DNA of 17,394 bases, from positions 1 through 17,394 of the forward strand of contig JAMPYE010000025.1 of the NCBI GenBank assembly GCA_023700825.1, in the 5' to 3' direction. This document shows, in pieces, positions 1 through 10,890 of this stretch. The notes under the pieces were generated by a model, which ran no database searches, was not told the DNA's origin, and worked only from the letters and a program-made list of their open reading frames with translations. Numbering within the stretch: the stretch's first letter is position 1; every line of letters begins with the position of its first letter. Source of the stretch: Thermoanaerobaculia bacterium (GTDB lineage Bacteria; Acidobacteriota; Thermoanaerobaculia; Gp7-AA8). The translations under genes were made by a program, and so were the position numbers.

Positions 1-32
1 GCCCCGACCCTTTGTCAGCGGATGCCGCGTGA

Positions 33-488
33 CTACTTCGCGCTTAGCTGCTTCCAGAGGCTCTCCGCCTCCGCACCCTCGATGACCTTCGTGTCGACGT
101 CGTGGATGATGCGCAGCTTCGCCGGCTTCGATGGCTCCGGCGGTGCAAAGAAAAGCGCCTGAACCGATCGGTGAGGAATGCCGAGCGTACCGTTCATATG
201 CGGAACCCAGAGGACCCGGGAGAGCAGGGCCTGGTCGGCCTGAATCGCCTGCCACGCCGCACTCGCCTCGGTGCCCGTGAGGACTTTTCCCTGGGCGTTG
301 CCGTCGTAGATGATGCGAAGCGTCGCGCTCGCGGGCTCAGCCGTCGCGGAGTACCACATCGTGCCGACGCGATCGGGGTTGATCGCTAGCGTGCCACCCA
401 TGTGCGGAACGACGATCCAGCTCGCGGCTCCCGCGACGACCGGGAGCAGGGTAACGATCAACGCGACAACCAGTCTTGTGAGCTTCAT
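33..488 (-). CDS. Small exported protein made of two WVPHM-type repeats
   Basis: Encodes 151 residues of unknown function. Residues 1-22 form a Sec-type signal peptide (KLTR basic start, hydrophobic LVVALIVTLLPVVAGA, AA cleavage region), so a periplasmic or secreted location is likely. The mature part is two copies of one unit: residues 24-82 and 94-148. Both begin W-(I/V)VPHM-x-GTL-x-I, share EP...A-x-LRII-x-D in the middle, and end with GxEAxxxWxxI/L. The ATG at 488 is chosen over a start six codons upstream because a perfect AGGAGG lies 5 nt before it (494-499) and the signal peptide then starts cleanly. It lies 120 bp downstream of eno on the same strand. I do not recognise the family and assign no function. 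Confidence 0.82.
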   Translation of the reverse strand: MKLTRLVVALIVTLLPVVAGAASWIVVPHMGGTLAINPDRVGTMWYSATAEPASATLRIIYDGNAQGKVLTGTEASAAWQAIQADQALLSRVLWVPHMNGTLGIPHRSVQALFFAPPEPSKPAKLRIIHDVDTKVIEGAEAESLWKQLSAK

Positions 489-493
489 CTCAG

Positions 494-499
494 CCTCCT
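494..499 (-). promoter_or_regulatory. Ribosome binding site AGGAGG fixing the start at 488
   Basis: The minus strand reads AGGAGG, then CTGAG, then ATG. A consensus Shine-Dalgarno with 5-nt spacing supports the shorter, 151-residue form of the exported repeat protein. Confidence 0.75.
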
Positions 500-555
500 C
501 CGGCAATCGTGAAGGACGACACGATCGACACCTCGCGAAAAGAAGCTCCGCAGGC

Positions 556-571
556 CCGGCATGCCAGCCGG
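556..571. terminator. Small hairpin downstream of eno (weak terminator candidate)
   Basis: CCGGC (556-560) and GCCGG (567-571) pair across a 6-nt loop, starting about 38 nt past the enolase stop. A T-rich stretch (TTCTTTT on the minus strand) follows only after about 20 nt, so this is not a canonical intrinsic terminator. It may be a stability element or chance. Confidence 0.25.
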
Positions 572-608
572 TTCACGGGGAGCGTCTCGCCCTAACGGAA
601 AACTTCCC

Positions 609-1889
<1,281 letters not shown>

Positions 1890-1932
1890 GATTTCGCTAG
1901 TCTACCCGCGCGGGTTGGGGAGGGAAAGTGAG

Positions 1933-1964
1933 GAATTGAGAATTGGAGAATTGAGAATCGAGAG
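1933..1964. repeat. Degenerate heptamer repeat GAATTGA
   Basis: Plus strand holds GAATTGA (1933-1939), GAATTGG (1940-1946), one A, GAATTGA (1948-1954), GAATCGA (1955-1961), then GAG. This AT-rich purine array stands out in the GC-rich 201-bp spacer between mtgA and eno. I see no gene elsewhere in that spacer. It lies 44 bp upstream of the eno start and could affect eno expression, or simply be a slippage-prone intergenic repeat. Confidence 0.7.
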
Positions 1965-2090
1965 AGGGCAGAAGACGCGATTTCGCGAGCGAATCGCCCC
2001 GACTACCTGAGGCAGACCAGGAAGCCGGGAGTCTGCACCGATCGCGCCTTCGGAGAGCCGCGGCGCCGGGCACCCTGCCGGGCAGCGCGC

Positions 2091-3128
2091 TCAGAGACCG
2101 GGAGCTTCCGGAGGCGGTGCCGTCTCCGTCTCAGTGGCCGAGGTATCCACCGCTGTCGTCGGCAGCGGTGCCGTCGATTCCTCGGAAGGAGGCGGCTCGT
2201 CTGTGCTCACGGCCGCCGGAGGTGCCCCGGCGTCGTCAGGAGAGGACCCCGTCGTTTCGGCCGGCGGCGTTTCCTCGTCCGCTGCGCGCGGGGGAGGAGG
2301 CGCGGAGAGCACCTGCTGCTCGAAGTAGCGGCCCCACCGTGTCATCCGCGAAAGGATGATGCGCTGCCGTGCGCGGAGGCGTTTGTTCGGCGCGCCAGGA
2401 TTCATCTTGCGCGGATTCGGCAGGCATCCGGCGAGCAGCGCGGCCTCCGAAGGAGTCAACGCCGACGCGGGTTTCTTGAAGTAGAACCGCGCGGCGGCTT
2501 CCGCACCGTACACGCGCTCCCCGAACTCGACCGAGTTCAGGTAGATCTCGAGGATTCTCTTCTTCGTCAGCTCGCGCTCGAGGGCCCGCGTTATCAGCAG
2601 CTCCCTCACCTTGCGATACGGATTTTTCGACGGCGATAGATAGAGGTTCTTCGCGAGCTGCTGGGTGATCGTCGAGCCTCCGCGCGCGAGCTTGCCCTTC
2701 TCGAGGTTCGTCTCGAAGGACTTCTTCAGCTCGTCGACGTCGACTCCCTCGTGATCGTAGAAGGCGGAATCCTCCGACACGATCACCGCGCGGCGGAGGT
2801 TAGGCGAGATCCGGTCGTAGGGGACCCAGCGGCGCTGCAGCTCGTCGCTCTTTCCCTGCTTCCTGAGTTGCTTGCGCCGGAGCTCCATGAACGCCGTCGT
2901 CTTCGGGTTCTCCTTGCGCAGCTTCTCGACGTCGGGAAAGGTCAGCCACTCGAAGGCGGCGAAGAGCAGGACCGCGGCCAGGAGTGCGATCGTGATGCGC
3001 TTCACGAGTCCGCGCCGCCGAGGTGGTGGGCCGGAGGTTGGCGCCCCCTCAGGTGTCCTCGCATCGAGTTCGGGATTCGTCATTGCCGCCAGCTTAGCGA
3101 CCTCAGGGTCGTGAGCGCCAGTTTCCAT
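2091..3128 (-). CDS. mtgA: Monofunctional peptidoglycan glycosyltransferase (GT51) with PETS-rich C-terminal tail
   Basis: Polymerises lipid II into glycan strands at the outer face of the inner membrane. Of 345 residues, 1-44 are cytoplasmic and basic near the membrane (PPRRRGLVKR), about 45-63 form one membrane anchor, and about 100-265 are the GT51 domain. Family motifs are intact: SEDSAFYDHEG (118-128, catalytic Glu119), GGSTITQQLAKNLYL (150-164), KKRILEIYLNSVEFG (189-203) and SEAALLAGCLPNP (227-239). No transpeptidase domain follows. Residues from about 275 to the end are instead a Pro/Glu/Thr/Ser-rich, low-complexity tail, making the protein longer than typical MtgA (about 230-270 residues). 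ATG at 3128 is preferred over the in-frame TTG at 3131 because AGGAGG lies 5 nt before the ATG and only 2 nt before the TTG. Confidence 0.93.
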   Translation of the reverse strand: METGAHDPEVAKLAAMTNPELDARTPEGAPTSGPPPRRRGLVKRITIALLAAVLLFAAFEWLTFPDVEKLRKENPKTTAFMELRRKQLRKQGKSDELQRRWVPYDRISPNLRRAVIVSEDSAFYDHEGVDVDELKKSFETNLEKGKLARGGSTITQQLAKNLYLSPSKNPYRKVRELLITRALERELTKKRILEIYLNSVEFGERVYGAEAAARFYFKKPASALTPSEAALLAGCLPNPRKMNPGAPNKRLRARQRIILSRMTRWGRYFEQQVLSAPPPPRAADEETPPAETTGSSPDDAGAPPAAVSTDEPPPSEESTAPLPTTAVDTSATETETAPPPEAPGL

Positions 3129-3133
3129 CAATG

Positions 3134-3139
3134 CCTCCT
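3134..3139 (-). promoter_or_regulatory. Ribosome binding site AGGAGG of mtgA
   Basis: The minus strand reads AGGAGG-CATTG-ATG. The spacing favours ATG at 3128 over the overlapping upstream TTG at 3131. Confidence 0.7.
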
Positions 3140-3211
3140 GTGCCGGGTAAGACCCACCGATTGATCACTCGCCATCCCGCCGGTACGAACGCATATTTGA
3201 ATGAATAACCT
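3140..3211. promoter_or_regulatory. Divergent intergenic region between mtgA and the secreted protein gene
   Basis: This short spacer must carry promoters for both directions. On the plus strand TTGATC (3161-3166) resembles a -35 element with TACGAA 17 nt downstream, which is weak. The segment around 3190-3208 is AT-rich compared with the rest of the window. No convincing operator dyad was found. Confidence 0.3.
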
Positions 3212-3222
3212 GGGAGGTCTTC

Positions 3223-6200
3223 ATGAGCGCCGCTGCCCGCGTGTTGGTTCTGGGTCTATTCGTGATCGTGTCGCCGGTCGTGTCGACCGGCGACGAGCTC
3301 GCACCGCGAGCAGTTCCACTTCGTCCTCCTGTCTCGACCGTCTTCGCGCTGCCGGAGGCGAATGGGCCCAATCAGGTGGTAAACGGCAGCTTCAAGACAG
3401 ACTTCTCGTCCTGGAATCCGATTCTCAGCATTCCGAGCTTCAGTTCGACCGACGCCAGTAATTCGCCTTCGTCGGGCTCGGTGGTCGTGCTCAACTCCCT
3501 CTCCGGGGCAAACCTGCCGGTCGACCTCCGGCAATGTTTCGCGATCACCGGCCTGACGCCGGGACGCCAGTACGCGTGGGGCGGCAAGGTGCGGATCCCG
3601 TCGGGACAGACGCGCTCGGGCTACGCGTACATGTACCTCGTATGGGTGTCGAACCTCACGTCGTACGACTACTGCTCCGGCCACGTGCAGGTCGATGCCG
3701 GGGCGGTCGTCCATTCCTCTGGAGTTCCCGCGAATCAATGGATCCCCCTTACGGGACCGGTGGTCACCGCGCCGTCCGGTGCCGTCGGTGCCCAAATCTC
3801 GTTCAACAACCAGAAGGACCAGGCGGGCGAGAGTTTCCGCTACCACGCCGACGACGCGTTCCTGTACGAGATCAACGTTGCGACTACCACGAGCATCATC
3901 GGACCGTCCTCGGGCGACGCAGGCGCACCGCTCGTCTTCGAGGCAAGCGCGACGGGCTGCACGCCGGACCCGACCGGATGGAACTGGACGGCGACAGGCG
4001 GTGCGACGGTCACCGCGGCGACGACGCGCACCGCCTCGATCGTCTTCCCCTCGAGCGGCACGTTCAGCGTTGCAACTTCGAACTCCGCGTGCGGCTCGAA
4101 CGCGTCGAAACAGGTTGGCATCACCTCTCGCGGCCCCGAGCTCGCGGTCACCGCGCCCACACGCGGCCTGGTGCAGGACCCGAACGTCGGCGGCGCGACC
4201 GACTCCTATGCGCTGACGAACGTCGGCGGCGGCCCGACGACCGTCACGCTCACGCAGTTCGGCTCGTTCTTCACGCAGAGCCCGGCGTCATTCCCCCTCT
4301 CTCCCGGCCAGACGCAAATCGTGACCCTGACCGGCTTGCCACAGCCGGCGGGTCTCTATGGTGGAACGTCACTGATCGCCGGCACCGGAGTCGCGCAACA
4401 GCCGACGGGGGTGACCTTGCTCGTCGCGGCGGCCCCGAGCGGCAGCGTACTCGCGGCCCCGCAGCAGAACCGCGTCGACGTGGTGGACGCGACGAGCGGC
4501 TCCGCGACCTTCGTCAACAGCGGAACAGGCACGCTCAACGGCACGGTCGTATCGAAAGTCCCCTGGCTCCGTACCGACGGCTCGGTGGTCGTCATCCCGC
4601 CGGGTTCCAACCGGAGTGTGCCGTTCACGATCGATCGCGCCCGGCGCCCGGACGGCAACTCACCCCTGGGTTCGGTAGCAGGAGGCATGGAGCTCGTCTT
4701 TCGCGCGTCGGGCAGCGGAGCCCGCTCGGCGCCCGAAGCCGGGCCTCCGAGCGGCGCGAGTCTGGTCACGGTCGTCGACACGGTGAAGCCTCCCACGTCG
4801 TCCACGACGATTCCCGCGCTGCTGCCCGGACAGCTCGCGCTCTTCGTCCCCGGCGTGGGGCACATCACCGGGACCGTCGGCGTGTTTCTTTCCGACATCT
4901 CGATCACGAGCACTCTTCCGAGCGGATCGATCGGCGACCTCGTCATGTACTACACGCCGAAGGGAGGCAGCGCTTCGCAGCAAACGACCGTCTCCGCCGT
5001 GCCCTCCGGGAAGCCGGTCGGGCTCGCGGACCTCGTGAAGGGCGTGTTCGGCGCCGACGCGCAGATCGGGACGCTGCAGTTACGTTCCAGCCAGATCGAC
5101 AGGATCTCGATCGGCGCGACCGTCATCAACTCGAGCAACGCCGCCGGGACCTACGGAACCGTGATCCCGGTGTTCCGCTCGGATCGCGGCATCGCGCCGG
5201 TGGCCGATGCCCCGGGGACGCTCGTGCTCACCGGCCTGCGCAAGGACGGCAGCGGGCACACGAACCTCTACCTCCAGGAAACGGTCGGCCTGCCGACGAA
5301 GGTGCAGATCCAGTTCCGCGACGCGAACGGGCTGGCGCTCGAAACGCGAATCGAAGACCTGGCCCCATTCGCACTCGTCTCCCGAAATGACACCGTTCCC
5401 GCGGGTGCCGTCATGGCGACGCTAAGCCACTTCACCCAGTCGAACGGGAGGTTCGTCGCCTTCGCCACACCGGTCGACCGTGCGAGCGGTGACACATGGG
5501 CCGTTTCCGACTGGCGGCATCAATACGCGTACAGCGGCACGCAGCCGATGCTCGTCCCGATCGTAGGCACGTTGCACGGCGTGAACAACACGTACTTCCG
5601 CACCGACGTTTCGCTGACGAACGTTTCGCCCGCTACTGGCACGGCGACCGCGCGTTACTACCCGCGCGGGGGATCGATGATCGAGCGCTCGATCACGCTC
5701 GGCTCGAACCAGTCGCGCGTCGTTTCCGACGTCGTCGCGAACCTTTTCAACGTATCTGGCGACTCCGTGGGCCATGTCATCGTGACTCCGACGTCGGGTA
5801 ACTTCGTCGTCACGAGCCGCACCTACACCACCGTGCAGGGACAGGCGGCAACGCTCGGCACGGGCGTTCCGACACTGGCCCTGAACGCGTCGCTCAAAGC
5901 CGGTGACACGCGACGAATCGGCGGCATCGAGGACGCGGCATTCCCGACGATCGCGACGGCGCGACCCGGAACGTTTCGAACGAACTTCGGGCTCGTCGAA
6001 ACCTCGGGCAAGAGCGCCACCGTCCGGGTCACGCTCCGATACACATACTCCGCGAGTGGAGCGACTGTCGTCGCCTCCACGGCGACCGCAACGAAGGACT
6101 ACCAGCTCACGCCGAACCAGTTCATGCTTCTCACGAACATCGCGAAAGAGCTCATCGGGCCCGACCGCGACACTCGCTTTGGCGACCTGCGAAACATGCA

Positions 6201-6297
6201 GGCCGACTTCGCGGTAACTTCGGGCGACGGCTCGGTGGCCGTGTTCATCTCGTCGACCGACAACGGAACAGGTGACACGATCCTCCGCGTGGATTGA
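3223..6297 (+). CDS. Large secreted multidomain protein (CBM-like, PKD/Ig-like, duplicated C-terminal module)
   Basis: 1024 residues, exported. The start is ATG with GGGAGG 5 nt upstream (3212-3217). Residues 1-22 are a hydrophobic signal peptide. About 47-217 resemble a carbohydrate-binding-module-like beta-sandwich (opening NQVVNGSFKTDFSSW, then FAITGLTPGRQYAWGGKVR). About 224-301 read as a PKD/Ig-like domain (WNWTATGGATV, SGTFSVATSNSACGS). About 306-500 hold two further Ig-like beta-sandwich stretches (VTLTQFGSFFTQSPASF; VSKVPWLRTDGSVVVIPPGS). The C-terminal half contains two related modules starting near 541 (VPGVGHITG) and 777 (VPIVGTLHG). Composition is Ser/Thr/Gly-rich with few cysteines. 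No catalytic motif, sortase signal or clear outer-membrane anchor is visible. The role could be surface adhesion or polysaccharide binding; domain calls are from fold-like patterns only. Confidence 0.85.
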   Translation: MSAAARVLVLGLFVIVSPVVSTGDELAPRAVPLRPPVSTVFALPEANGPNQVVNGSFKTDFSSWNPILSIPSFSSTDASNSPSSGSVVVLNSLSGANLPVDLRQCFAITGLTPGRQYAWGGKVRIPSGQTRSGYAYMYLVWVSNLTSYDYCSGHVQVDAGAVVHSSGVPANQWIPLTGPVVTAPSGAVGAQISFNNQKDQAGESFRYHADDAFLYEINVATTTSIIGPSSGDAGAPLVFEASATGCTPDPTGWNWTATGGATVTAATTRTASIVFPSSGTFSVATSNSACGSNASKQVGITSRGPELAVTAPTRGLVQDPNVGGATDSYALTNVGGGPTTVTLTQFGSFFTQSPASFPLSPGQTQIVTLTGLPQPAGLYGGTSLIAGTGVAQQPTGVTLLVAAAPSGSVLAAPQQNRVDVVDATSGSATFVNSGTGTLNGTVVSKVPWLRTDGSVVVIPPGSNRSVPFTIDRARRPDGNSPLGSVAGGMELVFRASGSGARSAPEAGPPSGASLVTVVDTVKPPTSSTTIPALLPGQLALFVPGVGHITGTVGVFLSDISITSTLPSGSIGDLVMYYTPKGGSASQQTTVSAVPSGKPVGLADLVKGVFGADAQIGTLQLRSSQIDRISIGATVINSSNAAGTYGTVIPVFRSDRGIAPVADAPGTLVLTGLRKDGSGHTNLYLQETVGLPTKVQIQFRDANGLALETRIEDLAPFALVSRNDTVPAGAVMATLSHFTQSNGRFVAFATPVDRASGDTWAVSDWRHQYAYSGTQPMLVPIVGTLHGVNNTYFRTDVSLTNVSPATGTATARYYPRGGSMIERSITLGSNQSRVVSDVVANLFNVSGDSVGHVIVTPTSGNFVVTSRTYTTVQGQAATLGTGVPTLALNASLKAGDTRRIGGIEDAAFPTIATARPGTFRTNFGLVETSGKSATVRVTLRYTYSASGATVVASTATATKDYQLTPNQFMLLTNIAKELIGPDRDTRFGDLRNMQADFAVTSGDGSVAVFISSTDNGTGDTILRVD
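4843..6294 (+). repeat. Two copies of a C-terminal protein module within the secreted protein
   Basis: Module A (residues about 541-760) and module B (about 777-1024) share VP-x-VG-(x)n-D-(I/V)-S-(I/L)-T followed by (Y)YxP(K/R)GGS about 30 residues in. A second half reads like ATVINSSNAAGTYGTVIPVFRS in A and the corresponding SGDSVGHVIVTPTSG-to-SRTY stretch in B, and a third part has T(N)xxLxET(V/S)G (HTNLYLQETVG in A, RTNFGLVETSG in B). The order of elements is conserved but identity is low, consistent with an old duplication. Confidence 0.65.
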
Positions 6298-6305
6298 GCC
6301 GATAC

Positions 6306-6644
6306 ATGACTGGAAACGAACCCGTATCGCGAATCAAGTTGCCGGGAGGGCCCGAACAGACCGTCTCCTCGATCATCGTCGACGAGCGAAGCGCTGTCGC
6401 GTTCGAGTTCTTCGACTTCAGCCCGGCGGCGCAGGAACATTTCGGGAACGACATCGCGATCTCGATCGTGGTCGCGCCATCGGCACGCGCAGCTCTCGCT
6501 GTCGCGCTGGGCCTACCGGAAGGCGCTGGCGACGCGGCGTTGCTGGGCGCCTGCGCTGCGCGATTTCAGAGCTACTTCGATGTGCAGCCCTGGCTCGAGC
6601 AGAACGACATCCCGTACGAGAAAAAGTTCGAATCGCACGCGTGA
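6306..6644 (+). CDS. Unrecognised 112-residue cytoplasmic protein
   Basis: No signal peptide or membrane segment. The sequence is slightly acidic with a compact alpha/beta look: an N-terminal strand region (SSIIVDERSAVAFEFFDF), a central hydrophobic strand (IAISIVVAPSARAALAVALGL), then a helix and an aromatic C-terminal part (FQSYFDVQPWLEQNDIPYEKKF). The gene begins 8 nt after the stop of the secreted protein gene. An in-frame TTG at 6294 overlaps that TGA stop and could allow coupled translation, adding four residues. Neither start has a good Shine-Dalgarno. It ends 38 nt before the B3/B4-domain gene. I do not recognise the family; no function is assigned. Confidence 0.7.
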   Translation: MTGNEPVSRIKLPGGPEQTVSSIIVDERSAVAFEFFDFSPAAQEHFGNDIAISIVVAPSARAALAVALGLPEGAGDAALLGACAARFQSYFDVQPWLEQNDIPYEKKFESHA

Positions 6645-6682
6645 GCGCGCGAAGCGATGCGCGGGACGGACGGGCTGGCATA

Positions 6683-7348
6683 ATGACAGGCGTGACGGCC
6701 GGCGCGATTCTTCCCGATTGCGAGCACCGACTCGCCGGGTGGGCTCTGTTGTGGGCCGACCTCGAGCCCGTGCCGGCCGATGAACCCGCGATCGCCGCTC
6801 TTTGCGCGTCGGTGACGGCGTCGGTGCGCACGCGACACACCCTCGAGTCGCTCTCGTCCGACCCGACCGTGAGCGGGATCCGGAAGCTCTTCCGGGCGGC
6901 GGGCACCGATCCGACGCGCTATCGTCCTTCGAACGAAGCGCTGCTGCGCCGGCTGCTGAAGGGCGAGGAGATGCCGCGGATCAGCCCGATCGTCGACCTC
7001 AACAACTGTCTCTCGGCGGAGCTCGCGGTTCCCGTCTGTGTCATGGACGTCCGCCACCTGGAGCCACCTTTCGTCTTCCGCGCAGGCGCGCCGGACGAGG
7101 CGTACGAATCGCTTCGCGGACCGTTCGCTCTCGAAGGGAAGCCTCTGCTCGTCGATGCCCTGGGCCCCGCCGATACGCCGATCACCGGCGGCGTGCGCGT
7201 GAAAGTCAGGGACGACTCCGATCGCGCCTTGCTGGTCGCCTACATGCCGCGCGGCACGGGCGTGGAGGAACGGGCAGCGGCAACGCTCGAATCTCTCCTC
7301 GCGCGCGCCTCCGTCGCAACGCTCCGAGCCTGGGGCATCACGACTTAG
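6683..7348 (+). CDS. B3/B4 tRNA-binding-domain protein
   Basis: About 221 residues matching the stand-alone B3/B4 domain related to the PheRS beta-chain editing domain. Recognisable features are a helical start (LPDCEHRLAGWALLWADL), SDPTVSGIRKLFRAAGTDPTRYRPSNEALLRRLLKG (about residues 59-94), and P(R)ISPIVDLNNCLSAELAVPV (about 97-117), the classic run of this family. After these come YESLRGPFALEGKPLLVDALGP and an ITGGVRVKV stretch. Family members are thought to bind or proofread aminoacyl-tRNA or amino acids; the substrate is unknown. The long upstream extension of the frame (from 6272) overlaps two other genes and is Arg-rich shadow sequence, so ATG at 6683 is used. A GTG at 6692 lies exactly 7 nt after CATAAT and is a possible leaderless start. 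Confidence 0.88.
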   Translation: MTGVTAGAILPDCEHRLAGWALLWADLEPVPADEPAIAALCASVTASVRTRHTLESLSSDPTVSGIRKLFRAAGTDPTRYRPSNEALLRRLLKGEEMPRISPIVDLNNCLSAELAVPVCVMDVRHLEPPFVFRAGAPDEAYESLRGPFALEGKPLLVDALGPADTPITGGVRVKVRDDSDRALLVAYMPRGTGVEERAAATLESLLARASVATLRAWGITT

Positions 7349-7349
7349 T

Positions 7350-7426
7350 GGCGAAGGCGTCCAGCCTCTGCCGAACCGCGCAACTTCCTCACGCTGCGCG
7401 GAGCGAGCAAGGCGGGACGCCTCGCC
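7350..7426. repeat. Long inverted repeat in the convergent spacer (B3/B4 gene and cutA)
   Basis: The arm at 7350-7362 (GGCGAAGGCGTCC) pairs with 7415-7426 (GGACGCCTCGCC) with one bulged A, enclosing a 52-nt segment that itself holds a short CGCT/AGCG hairpin. It sits directly after the stop at 7348 and may end transcription from the left or be a dispersed palindromic element. Confidence 0.6.
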
Positions 7427-7431
7427 TACGC

Positions 7432-7455
7432 GGCGCAGGCAGGAGTACCTGCGCC
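7432..7455. terminator. Perfect 8-bp hairpin near the cutA 3' end
   Basis: GGCGCAGG (7432-7439) pairs perfectly with CCTGCGCC (7448-7455) across an 8-nt loop, 15 nt beyond the cutA stop. There is no T-run on either strand. It may act as a factor-assisted or bidirectional terminator, or be part of a REP-like element with the adjacent larger inverted repeat. Confidence 0.5.
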
Positions 7456-7470
7456 ACACATCCGACCGCC

Positions 7471-7788
7471 CTATGCCTTCACCGAATCCAGGAGCCACGC
7501 GAGATACGGCTCCGCGACATGCTCCGGTGTGAGCACGACGAATTCGGGAACCGTATAGGGGTGGATCTCGCGGAGGCGTCTCTCGAGCTCCTCGACCCGC
7601 GAGGCCGACGTCTTGATCACGAGCAACCGCTCCGCGTCCTCGACGAGCTTCCCCTCCCAGACGTAGCACGACTCGACCGGCGTGATGCTGACGCAGGCCG
7701 CGAGCCGTGCCTCGACGAGCGACTTCGCGATCCGCTTCGCGTCGTCCGCGGTCCCCACCGTCGAAAGCACAAGTCGGGCTTCGTCCAT
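7471..7788 (-). CDS. cutA: CutA divalent-cation tolerance protein
   Basis: Small cytoplasmic protein, trimeric in known members, loosely linked to divalent metal (copper) tolerance; its exact role is debated. 105 residues, the usual family length. Diagnostic stretches are LVLSTVGTADDAKRIAKSLVEARLAACVSI near the start, YVWEGKLVEDAERLLVIKT in the middle, and the LREIHPYTVPEFVVL and YLAWLLDSV regions at the end. The frame is open 26 codons further upstream, but that extension overlaps the promoter and does not match the family. The ATG at 7788 is preferred because TATAAT lies exactly 7 nt before it, predicting a leaderless transcript. It converges with the B3/B4 gene and diverges from uvrA. Confidence 0.95.
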   Translation of the reverse strand: MDEARLVLSTVGTADDAKRIAKSLVEARLAACVSITPVESCYVWEGKLVEDAERLLVIKTSASRVEELERRLREIHPYTVPEFVVLTPEHVAEPYLAWLLDSVKA

Positions 7789-7795
7789 GACGACG

Positions 7796-7801
7796 ATTAT
7801 A
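7796..7801 (-). promoter_or_regulatory. -10 element TATAAT of cutA, leaderless geometry
   Basis: The minus strand reads TATAAT, then CGTCGTC, then ATG. Transcription normally begins 6-8 nt after the -10 hexamer, which places the first base at or next to the A of the start codon. No Shine-Dalgarno is present. The best -35-like match, TTGCCA (7824-7829), is 22 nt upstream and therefore poorly spaced. Confidence 0.6.
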
Positions 7802-7989
7802 GCGATGACGACGAGGCTGCGACTGGCAAGACGCTTCGGACCGCGCGGAGCCGGAGCGGAGGCCACACCCGGAGATTTCTGGCGGAATTTCCTACCTAAT
7901 GTAGAGCCGCGCAGACCTGCTCGTTCTCTCCATTACAATGACCGCCTACCCGGTGCCACGACGAACGTGGCAGGTCCCCGAGGATTCCG

Positions 7990-10824
<2,835 letters not shown>

Positions 10825-10890
10825 CGCCCCGGCGCAGCCTGGTTCGGATTCTGCGGGCACGACACACCGCTCCCGGCCGCGCGCCCAACC

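Noticed and set aside
1933..1964. CRISPR-like array
   Set aside because: Units are only 7 bp with no spacers and no cas genes; it is a simple short repeat.
3534..5390. 618-codon plus-strand frame inside the secreted protein gene
   Set aside because: The product is Arg-rich, low-sense sequence; the overlapping 1024-residue frame has a signal peptide, RBS and recognisable beta-sandwich repeats.
6272..6682. 137-codon N-terminal extension of the B3/B4 protein
   Set aside because: Overlaps the ends of two other genes and is Arg-rich out-of-frame sequence; the family begins near the ATG at 6683.
7789..7866. 26-codon N-terminal extension of CutA that looks like a signal or membrane segment
   Set aside because: The hydrophobic look (VVIAIIVV) comes from translating the promoter; TATAAT sits 7 nt before the ATG at 7788 and the CutA family starts there.
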